6,184 nt of DNA from Patescibacteria group bacterium. GTDB taxonomy: Bacteria; Patescibacteriota; Minisyncoccia; Minisyncoccales; GWA2-46-15. Shown here piece by piece: positions 1-4,420 of the stretch. How positions within the stretch are numbered: position 1 is the stretch's first letter; each line of letters opens with the position of its first letter. The DNA lies in assembly GCA_018895125.1 (NCBI GenBank), contig JAHIOR010000074.1, positions 1 to 6,184 on the forward strand. Direction: 5' to 3'. A program made the translations under genes and the position numbers. Below the pieces are notes generated by a model, which saw only the letters and a list, made by a program, of their open reading frames with translations, had not been told where the DNA came from and searched no databases.

Positions 1-720
1 AGAAGAGGCATGGGCAAAGCAGATGCTTTAATGATGGCTAAGCAGGGTGCCAAGGTAGCGGTTACTGACATTAATCTTGAAGAATGTCAGGCAGTAGTTG
101 ACGAGATTATTTCCCAGGGAGGAGAAGCCGCGGCCTGGAAACTGGACGTGACCAATAAGGCGGAAATCGATCAGGTCTTTAACGAGGTGGTTAAAAAATG
201 GGGGAGGCTGGACATTCTCGTCAACAACGCCGGTATTTATTTGCCCAAAATGGCTTTAGATATGACTGAAGCTGATTGGGATAAAACCCTAGATATTAAT
301 TTAAGGGGCCAGTTTTTCTGTGCTCAGAGGGCTGCTAAAGAAATGACTAAGAACAAATGGGGCAGGATTATCAATATTGCCTCTATTGCTTCGGGCGGGG
401 TCGGCGTCGGGGTAATGGCCAGCGCTCATTATACCGCCTCTAAGGGAGGGATTATTGGTATGACCGAGACTATGGCCATTGAGTGGGCTCCCTTAGGAAT
501 CAATGTTAATGTCATTGCTCCCGGAGCCATTGATACTCCGATGATTTCTGAAGCTGGCATGTCCGAAGAGGCTATGAATGCTTTTTTAGCCGGGATTCCT
601 TTAAAAAAAATGGGTAAAGCGGAAGATATTGCCGCTATGGTAGTTTTTTTGGCTTCTGAAGAGTCAAGTTATATTACCGGTGCTACTTTTGTGGTTGACG
701 GCGGCTGGCTGGCAGCATAA
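1..720 (+). CDS. Short-chain dehydrogenase/reductase (SDR), 5' partial
   Basis: Classical SDR of the FabG-like type, a cytosolic NAD(P)-dependent oxidoreductase of a hydroxyl/ketone pair; the substrate cannot be told. The reading frame is open to base 1. The first codons read R-R-G-M-G, the tail of the TGxxxGxG cofactor motif, so the ATG at 10 is internal and roughly a dozen or more N-terminal residues lie outside the window. Counting that Met as 1: Asp20 ends beta-2 (an acidic residue here usually means NAD preference), Asp46-Val47 contacts adenine, NNAG is at 72-75, Asn97, Ser125, Tyr141 and Lys145 (YTASK) form the catalytic set, and PGAIDTPM (171-178) is the usual post-catalytic loop. The C-terminus VVDGGWLAA is typical. 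The Ser-Tyr spacing is 16, against 13 in E. coli FabG, because of a Gly/Val-rich insertion at 129-135. All catalytic residues are intact, so it is probably active. The family call is firm; FabG function is not claimed. Confidence 0.93.
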   Translation, partial: RRGMGKADALMMAKQGAKVAVTDINLEECQAVVDEIISQGGEAAAWKLDVTNKAEIDQVFNEVVKKWGRLDILVNNAGIYLPKMALDMTEADWDKTLDINLRGQFFCAQRAAKEMTKNKWGRIINIASIASGGVGVGVMASAHYTASKGGIIGMTETMAIEWAPLGINVNVIAPGAIDTPMISEAGMSEEAMNAFLAGIPLKKMGKAEDIAAMVVFLASEESSYITGATFVVDGGWLAA

Positions 721-732
721 TTAAAATATTTT

Positions 733-749
733 TATAATCCATATATTAA
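733..749 (+). promoter_or_regulatory. Possible -10 elements upstream of the DUF3850 gene
   Basis: The 39-nt AT-rich gap after the SDR gene holds a perfect TATAAT (733-738) and a second, weaker TATTAA (744-749). No good -35 stands at 16-18 nt from either, and no Shine-Dalgarno sequence precedes the ATG at 760. Use of the second box would give an almost leaderless transcript. AT-rich DNA produces such hexamers easily, so this is tentative. Confidence 0.3.
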
Positions 750-759
750 TTTAATTGTT

Positions 760-1020
760 ATGGCAATAATAAAAAAGAAGTGCTGGCCAAAACTTTTTGC
801 TTTAGTAAAATCAGGAAAAAAGAAGTTTGACTTGAGAGTAGCTGACTTTAAAATCAAAGAAGGGGATACTCTGATTCTAGAAGAGTATGATCCTAAAAAG
901 AAAAAGTATACTGACCGACGATTATCAAAGAAAATAAAATACGTGCTGAATTTTAAACTCAACGACTTTGGTCAAAAGGCCCAAATCGAAAAAAAAGGAT
1001 TATACATTATTCAAGTCTAA
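760..1020 (+). CDS. DUF3850 / ASCH-like small domain protein
   Basis: An 86-residue, lysine-rich single-domain protein. The order of motifs matches DUF3850, a branch of the ASCH/PUA-like beta-barrel fold: an N-terminal strand and helix, then SGKKKFDLR (18-26), the counterpart of the family's SGKKTxExR signature, then a hydrophobic block DFKIKEGDTLILEEYDP (29-45) that forms the barrel, then a basic strand ending YIIQV. The PUA/ASCH fold generally binds RNA or modified nucleotides; no specific substrate is known to me for this family, so RNA binding is inference only. The ATG at 760 is the only sensible start because it places the first beta-strand (AIIKKKCWPKLF) at the N-terminus. There is no Shine-Dalgarno site. 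The gene stands alone between the SDR gene and a hairpin that separates it from rlmN, so it is probably its own short transcription unit. Confidence 0.75.
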   Translation: MAIIKKKCWPKLFALVKSGKKKFDLRVADFKIKEGDTLILEEYDPKKKKYTDRRLSKKIKYVLNFKLNDFGQKAQIEKKGLYIIQV

Positions 1021-1023
1021 GCT

Positions 1024-1049
1024 TACAGAGGACGGGCCTCTGTAGTTTT
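1024..1049 (+). terminator. Probable intrinsic terminator after the DUF3850 gene
   Basis: An 8-bp perfect stem, TACAGAGG (1024-1031) with CCTCTGTA (1037-1044), encloses a 5-nt ACGGG loop, starts 4 nt after the stop codon and is followed by GTTTTC. The stem is strong, but the T-run is only four bases, weaker than a classic Rho-independent terminator. It sits between two same-strand genes and suggests that rlmN has its own promoter. Confidence 0.55.
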
Positions 1050-1056
1050 CGGGAAA

Positions 1057-1062
1057 TATTAT
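1057..1062 (+). promoter_or_regulatory. Putative -10 box of rlmN (leaderless geometry)
   Basis: TATTAT ends 8 nt before the ATG at 1071, so transcription would begin at or next to the start codon. The -35 position falls in the hairpin at 1024-1044 and shows no consensus. The call rests mainly on the identical spacing seen at the genes starting at 3027 and 3686. Confidence 0.35.
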
Positions 1063-1070
1063 CGAATGTT

Positions 1071-2075
1071 ATGGATTTGGGCAATTTGGAAAAAGTCCTG
1101 GCAGGAGAGCCGGCGTTTCGCCTAGGGCAAGCTAAGCAGGCGGTTTTTAGAGATTTGATTGAGGATTGGCAGGAGGCAACAGTTTTGCCTTTATCTTTGA
1201 GGGAAAAACTTTCAAAAGACATTCCTCTGAAAGTTGTGGCGGAAATTTCAGTTTCTAAAGACAAAAAAACTATCAAAGCTCTAATAAATCTCAAAGACGA
1301 TTTAAAGATCGAAGCAGTTTTAATGCGCCATCAGGATAGGAATACGGTTTGTCTTTCTTCAATGGTTGGCTGTCCTTTAGCTTGTGAGTTTTGTGCTACT
1401 GGTAAGATCGGTTTTAAGAGAAATCTAACTATAGCTGAAATCATTAATCAGGTTTTACTTTTTAACCGCTACCTGAAGAAAGAGAATCAGCGAGTTAACA
1501 GCATTGTTTTTATGGGCATGGGTGAACCGTTTTTGAATTACGACAACGTGCTGGGGGCGATTCGAGTTTTAAATGATCAAGATTATTTTAATATTGGCGC
1601 CCGGCATATTTCAATTTCTACAGTCGGCATTATTGATGGCGTTGAAAAACTAGCCAAAGAATCTTTACAGGTTAACCTGGCGATTTCTTTGCATGCTGCT
1701 AATGATAGCCTTAGGTCTGAAATTATGCCGATCAATAAAAATCAGTCTTTAGGGGAAGTTCTAAAATCAGTTGAAAACTATTTTAAAACCACTCGCCGTA
1801 AAGTTATGTTTGAATATATAATGATAGCAGGCATCAATGACAGCTTGAAAAATGCCAGGGAATTGACTGGATTACTGGCTGGATTGAAATCCACTGCTTT
1901 TATGGTTAATCTTATTTCATACAATCCAACCGGCATTTTTAAGGCTTCAACGCCAAAACAGATAAAAGATTTTAAATCTGTTTTGGAAAAGTCAGGCATT
2001 GAGGTAACACAAAGGTATCGATTTGGTCAAACAATTAAAGCTGCTTGTGGTCAACTGGCAGCAGATAAAACATGA
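1071..2075 (+). CDS. rlmN: RlmN: 23S rRNA A2503 / tRNA A37 adenine-C2 methyltransferase
   Basis: Cytosolic radical-SAM enzyme that methylates C2 of A2503 in 23S rRNA and, in the family, A37 of some tRNAs, by a ping-pong mechanism using a methylated cysteine. At 334 residues it is within the normal range. The N-terminal helical domain (1-75) carries the familiar GEPAFRLGQ motif (12-20). Key residues are all present: Glu81 (equivalent to E. coli Glu105), resolving Cys94 (Cys118), the 4Fe-4S triad Cys101/Cys105/Cys108 in CPLACEFC, GMGEPFLN (149-156), and the methyl-carrying Cys326 in AACGQL (Cys355). The spacing Glu81-Cys94 is exactly the 13 residues of the E. coli enzyme. The segment before Cys326 reads RYRFGQTIKAACGQL, where many bacteria have RxSRGxDIxAACGQL, a small divergence near the active site. 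Cfr is excluded because the substrate-side pattern and context are those of housekeeping RlmN. The stop codon overlaps the next start (ATGA), implying translational coupling. Confidence 0.95.
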   Translation: MDLGNLEKVLAGEPAFRLGQAKQAVFRDLIEDWQEATVLPLSLREKLSKDIPLKVVAEISVSKDKKTIKALINLKDDLKIEAVLMRHQDRNTVCLSSMVGCPLACEFCATGKIGFKRNLTIAEIINQVLLFNRYLKKENQRVNSIVFMGMGEPFLNYDNVLGAIRVLNDQDYFNIGARHISISTVGIIDGVEKLAKESLQVNLAISLHAANDSLRSEIMPINKNQSLGEVLKSVENYFKTTRRKVMFEYIMIAGINDSLKNARELTGLLAGLKSTAFMVNLISYNPTGIFKASTPKQIKDFKSVLEKSGIEVTQRYRFGQTIKAACGQLAADKT

Positions 2076-2956
2076 AAAACATTATTTTAGTTATCGCCAT
2101 AGTTCTTGTGGTCAGCGGTATTATTTTAGGAATCAGGTTTTTTTCTGGATCCGAAGATACTTGGATTTGTCAGGATGGCCGTTGGTTAAAACACGGTCAG
2201 CCGTCAGCTCCAATGCCGGTTAGCGGTTGTGGTCAAATTCAAGCAGAAGATATTAAGATTTATAGCCCTGAATCAGGCCAGACCCTTTCTTTCCCCTTAG
2301 TGATAGAAGGCCAGGCTCGTGGTAACTGGTATTTTGAGGCCAGCTTCCCAATTAAGCTTTTGAGTGATAAAGAATTAGCTGTTACTGTTGCCCAAGCCCA
2401 AGCTGATTGGATGACAGAAGATTTTGTTCCTTTTAAAGCCGTTATTGATATTTCTTTTTTATCTGAAGCCAGCGAAGGGATCTTAGTTTTCCAAAAAGAC
2501 AATCCTTCTGGTCTGCCTGAAAATGATAAAGAGATTAGGGTGCCTGTTTATTTTCCAGGACCAAAAGAATTAACTACGGTTAAAGTATTTTTTAATAACA
2601 GCAACCTTGATCCTGAGTTTTCTTGCAATCGGGTTTTTCCGACTGAAAGACTTGTTTCAAAAACTCAAGGTATTGCCAGGATTGCTTTGGAATCATTATT
2701 TAGGGGATCGACTTTCAAAGAACAGGAACAAGGATTTTCGACTAGCATTAATCCTGGAGTTAAAATTCAGGAGTTAACGATTGAAAATAATATTGCCCGA
2801 GTTGATTTTGATAGCCAGCTTGAATTTCAAGTTGGCGGTTCTTGCCGGGTTTCAGCTATCAGGGCCCAGATTGAACAAACCCTAAAGCAGTTTCCGACAG
2901 TAAACGAAGTCATCATTTCTATTAACGGCCGGACCGAAGACATTTTACAGCCCTAA
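2072..2956 (+). CDS. Membrane-anchored Gmad2 + GerMN domain protein
   Basis: A 294-residue envelope protein. Residues 3-23 form a hydrophobic signal-anchor (NIILVIAIVLVVSGIILGI) with a lysine before it, so the rest should lie outside the membrane. It has no lipobox cysteine. A short Cys module follows (WICQDGRWLKHGQPSAP from 31, Cys33 and Cys53). Residues about 60-161 match the Gmad2 immunoglobulin-like domain: SPESGQTL, VIEGQARGNWYFEASFP (78-93), the DWMTEDFVPF block (112-121) and DNPSGLPENDKEIRVPVYF (143-161). Residues about 168-294 match GerMN: KVFFNN, the helix RIALESLFRG, INPGVKIQELTIENNIARVDF and a terminal helix and strand. Cys185 and Cys258 could pair. GerMN is named from the sporulation protein GerM, but it occurs widely in non-spore-formers, where it is thought to act in the cell envelope; the exact role here is unknown. 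It overlaps rlmN by 4 nt and has no Shine-Dalgarno site, so translation probably depends on coupling. Confidence 0.85.
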   Translation: MKNIILVIAIVLVVSGIILGIRFFSGSEDTWICQDGRWLKHGQPSAPMPVSGCGQIQAEDIKIYSPESGQTLSFPLVIEGQARGNWYFEASFPIKLLSDKELAVTVAQAQADWMTEDFVPFKAVIDISFLSEASEGILVFQKDNPSGLPENDKEIRVPVYFPGPKELTTVKVFFNNSNLDPEFSCNRVFPTERLVSKTQGIARIALESLFRGSTFKEQEQGFSTSINPGVKIQELTIENNIARVDFDSQLEFQVGGSCRVSAIRAQIEQTLKQFPTVNEVIISINGRTEDILQP

Positions 2957-2971
2957 TCTAATTATTAATTT

Positions 2972-3007
2972 TCCGTTATACCATTGCCATAGCAATACTA
3001 TGACGGA
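2972..3007. promoter_or_regulatory. 36-bp imperfect palindrome, putative operator (left copy)
   Basis: Centred between 2989 and 2990, 14 of 18 arm pairs are complementary: TCCGT/ACGGA, ATA/TAT and ATTGC/GCAAT around a central CATA. It begins 15 nt after the stop of the upstream gene and ends 5 nt before the -10 TATAAT at 3013, so it covers the -35 and spacer region of the gene starting at 3027. It shares 25 of 32 positions with the palindrome at 3610-3641. It fits a homodimeric or tetrameric regulator site; it lacks the T-run of a terminator. Confidence 0.7.
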
Positions 3008-3012
3008 GGGTA

Positions 3013-3018
3013 TATAAT
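3013..3018 (+). promoter_or_regulatory. -10 box of the PaaX/Cas2-like gene (leaderless geometry)
   Basis: A perfect TATAAT ends 8 nt before the ATG at 3027, so the transcript should start within a base or two of the start codon. The -35 position (about 2990-2995) lies inside the palindrome and is not consensus. The GGAGGG at 3005-3010 lies upstream of this box, would not be transcribed from it, and is too far (16 nt) to be a ribosome binding site. Confidence 0.6.
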
Positions 3019-3026
3019 AATAGACA

Positions 3027-3605
3027 ATGGGATTAGCAAAGTATAAATATTATTTCAGGAAACCGCGATCGGCAATCGTTAAAGATATTCTTTACTGGTT
3101 ATTGATGGCTGGTGCGGTATATTTGGCGGCTGGTTCTCCTTGTTTTGCCAGAAATCTTTGGCGGGAGTACCGGCGCTTTAAAAAATACCCTAAAAAAAGA
3201 GTTTTCGATACTTTTTATAATTTAAAAAGGCAGGGCTTGATTGATATTAAAAAACAGGGAGCGCAGATTTATATTAGTTTGACCGAAGAGGGGAGGAAAA
3301 AGGCCGGCTTTTTGCAAATCAACGATTTGAAAATTAATCAGCCAAAAAACTGGGACAAAAAATGGAGGCTGGTTATTTTTGATATCGCCCAACTTAAAAA
3401 AGTTTACCGTGAAGCGTTTCGGGGGAAATTAAAAGAATTAGGATTTTATCCGTTGCAAAAAAGCGTCTGGGTTCATCCTTTTGATTGTGGAGCAGAAATC
3501 GAATTGTTAAAAGATTTTTTCGGGTTATCTGACAACGAACTAAGATTGATCGTTGCTGAAGAGATTGGTAACGACAAAAAAATGAGAGACATTTTTAAAA
3601 TCTAA
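3027..3605 (+). CDS. PaaX-like winged-helix / Cas2-like domain protein
   Basis: A 192-residue protein of a type frequent in Candidate Phyla Radiation genomes, where it is variously labelled PaaX-family regulator or Cas2. Residues 14-37 are a long hydrophobic helix (DILYWLLMAGAVYLAAGSP), either a membrane segment or the core helix of the winged helix. Residues about 38-95 read as a winged helix-turn-helix: RRFKKYPKKRVFDTFYNLKR then GLIDIKKQGAQIYISLTEEGRKK. Residues 112-192 have the Cas2 ferredoxin-like fold: KWRLVIFDI with Asp119 in the Cas2 metal-ligand position, LKELGFYPLQKSVWVHPFDC (135-154), then an RLIVAEEI strand and a short C-terminal tail. Neither CRISPR repeats nor cas1 lie near, so an adaptation role is unlikely. 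Near-identical palindromes on both sides and a -10 box under the left one suggest a self-regulating DNA-binding protein; nuclease activity is possible but unshown. The ATG at 3027 is chosen from the -10 spacing and the basic N-terminus. Confidence 0.82.
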   Translation: MGLAKYKYYFRKPRSAIVKDILYWLLMAGAVYLAAGSPCFARNLWREYRRFKKYPKKRVFDTFYNLKRQGLIDIKKQGAQIYISLTEEGRKKAGFLQINDLKINQPKNWDKKWRLVIFDIAQLKKVYREAFRGKLKELGFYPLQKSVWVHPFDCGAEIELLKDFFGLSDNELRLIVAEEIGNDKKMRDIFKI

Positions 3606-3609
3606 TATC

Positions 3610-3641
3610 CGTAATAAGATTGCCATGGCAATGTTATTACG
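3610..3641. promoter_or_regulatory. 32-bp near-perfect palindrome, putative operator (right copy)
   Basis: Centred between 3625 and 3626, 15 of 16 arm pairs match; only G3618/G3633 fails. The core is ATTGCCATGGCAAT (3619-3632) with arms CGTAATAA and TTATTACG. It starts 4 nt after the stop of the PaaX/Cas2-like gene and ends 3 nt before the TTGATT -35 candidate of the next gene. As RNA it would fold into a strong hairpin, but GTGGTTGATTTTATG follows instead of a T-run, so an operator is preferred to a terminator. Its similarity to the left copy supports recognition by one protein. Confidence 0.72.
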
Positions 3642-3644
3642 TGG

Positions 3645-3677
3645 TTGATTTTATGAAATTTATTCTTGTAGTATAAC
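3645..3677 (+). promoter_or_regulatory. Putative promoter of the CPBP-like gene
   Basis: TTGATT (3645-3650) with TAGTAT (3669-3674) at an 18-nt spacing is one reading. TATAAC (3672-3677), ending 8 nt before the ATG at 3686, is a second, overlapping -10. Either gives a leader of about 0-5 nt. The adjoining palindrome would allow control by the upstream PaaX/Cas2-like protein. The AAGG at 3681-3684 is too close to the ATG to serve as a ribosome binding site. Confidence 0.45.
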
Positions 3678-3685
3678 TTTAAGGC

Positions 3686-4303
3686 ATGATCCCGATTCTA
3701 ATCATTGCCATATCATTTCTGCTAATAATTCCTTTCTACAAAACAAGGTCGTATTTATCTGTTTGGGGCGGAATAATGTTTACGATGGCAGTTTTTTTAG
3801 TTTATCTACGAATAAAGGCGCTAGAGATTTATCCTTCAAGATTCTTCATTAAAGAGACGCTCTTTATTTCAGGAATCATCGTCGGAATAGCAACACTTCT
3901 GATAATTTTAGCTTTTATCCTTATCAAGAAAAAAGATATATTCCGATTAAAATCAGCATATTTTTGGAAACTGCTAGTATTTTATTTTCCATGGGGATTT
4001 TTGCAGCAACTGTTTTTCCAGTTCATCTTTTTTGAAACTGTTTATTTCGCTTTTAAAGGAAATATATTTCTTTCTTTGTTGTTGTCGGCAGTTTTTTTCG
4101 GCTTGTTCCATTTAGGGTGGACTAAAAAATTCTTTTTACCTAGTTTATTAATAGGGTTTTTCTTTTCCGGAATTTACCTGCTCTACGGGAATCTTATTTG
4201 GTTAGCTTTGTCTCACGCCTTGTTGGGAACCTTTTTGTACGTTTTATTTGTTAAAGATAACCAGTTGGCGCGAAGATTGACCGGACTTAATATTTTTAAA
4301 TGA
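3686..4303 (+). CDS. CPBP-family (CAAX protease-like) membrane protein with altered active site
   Basis: A 205-residue, almost wholly hydrophobic protein with about six or seven membrane helices (roughly 2-17, 24-41, 58-81, 93-114, 127-145, 149-167, 170-189) and a basic C-terminal tail. The C-terminal half fits the CPBP/Abi intramembrane protease family: motif 1 at 103-112 (GFLQQLFFQ), motif 2 FxxxH ending at His142 (FFGLFHL), and motif 3 with His178 in SHALLGT. In canonical members motif 1 is EExxxR and motif 3 is HxxxN/B; here the Glu pair is Gln107-Gln108, Arg is Gln112, and the Asn position is Gly. The two histidines remain. The enzyme may therefore be inactive as a glutamate-dependent protease, or belong to a CPBP branch with Gln in this place. 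CPBP proteins act in prenyl-protein processing, bacteriocin immunity or membrane signalling; none can be assigned here. The stop overlaps the next small reading frame as ATGA. Confidence 0.78.
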   Translation: MIPILIIAISFLLIIPFYKTRSYLSVWGGIMFTMAVFLVYLRIKALEIYPSRFFIKETLFISGIIVGIATLLIILAFILIKKKDIFRLKSAYFWKLLVFYFPWGFLQQLFFQFIFFETVYFAFKGNIFLSLLLSAVFFGLFHLGWTKKFFLPSLLIGFFFSGIYLLYGNLIWLALSHALLGTFLYVLFVKDNQLARRLTGLNIFK

Positions 4304-4410
4304 TTAGTCTTGAAAATTTTAAAAAACTTGACTTAAGGATTGCCAAATCCTATTCTCCAGAGGATTTAATCAATAAACAAATTATTATCATTGCCAATGC
4401 CAGGATCTAA
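4300..4410 (+). pseudogene. Remnant of MetRS-beta-type tRNA-binding (EMAP/OB) domain
   Basis: A 36-codon frame starts at the ATGA overlap with the upstream gene. Its first part, ISLENFKKLDLRIAK, matches the opening of the C-terminal tRNA-binding domain of methionyl-tRNA synthetase (or its stand-alone beta subunit). Its second part, SYSPEDLINKQIIIIANA, matches the segment that normally lies several dozen residues later (consensus near GIKKxYSPEDLIGKxVVVVANL). The two are joined directly at Ile-Ala-Lys, so the middle of the OB fold is missing, and a TAA removes the usual PRKLxGxxSxGM end. A complete domain is about 105-110 residues. An internal deletion plus C-terminal truncation is the simplest reading. 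The short frame could still be translated by coupling to the upstream gene, but it could not form the OB barrel. An intact copy presumably lies elsewhere. Confidence 0.78.
4328..4356 (+). promoter_or_regulatory. Possible sigma-70-type promoter inside the remnant
   Basis: TTGACT (4328-4333) and TATTCT (4351-4356) are separated by exactly 17 nt, matching 5/6 and 4/6 of the consensus. A transcript would start near 4363 and lead into the gene at 4421 with a leader of about 58 nt. The same bases encode conserved residues of the decayed gene (Leu-Asp-Leu and Tyr-Ser), so the match may be chance. Confidence 0.3.
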
Positions 4411-4420
4411 GGCTTGTTAA

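Noticed and set aside
10..12. ATG at 10 as the true start of the SDR gene.
   Set aside because: It falls inside the Gly-rich cofactor motif, and the frame is open to base 1, so the gene must begin upstream of the window.
754..767. ATTGTTATGGCAAT, a 12/14 match to the palindrome core, spanning the start codon of the DUF3850 gene; a possible third operator.
   Set aside because: The two differing bases break the inner symmetry, the outer CGT/ACG arms are absent, and the right half is explained by the codons Met-Ala-Ile-Ile.
732..962. Minus-strand reading frame opposite the DUF3850 gene; likewise 1007-1294, 1778-1999, 2260-2502, 4858-5133 and 5176-5430 on the minus strand, and 2023-2223 on the plus strand.
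   Set aside because: All lie over well-supported genes, show no recognisable motif, and have compositions expected of shadow frames.
3005..3010. GGAGGG as ribosome binding site for the gene at 3027.
   Set aside because: It ends 16 nt before the ATG and lies upstream of the TATAAT box, so it would not be in the mRNA; part of it belongs to the palindrome arm.
3027..3605. Annotation as a CRISPR adaptation gene (cas2).
   Set aside because: There is no cas1, no array and no leader; the N-terminal winged-helix part and flanking operators fit a PaaX-like protein better.
3610..3650. The right palindrome as a Rho-independent terminator.
   Set aside because: It is followed by GTGGTTGATTTTATG rather than a T-run, and its sequence is shared with the left palindrome, which lies at a promoter.
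3704..3711. A half-site ATTGCCAT near the start of the CPBP-like gene.
   Set aside because: There is no second half or flanking arm; it encodes Ile-Ala-Ile in a hydrophobic helix and is expected by chance.
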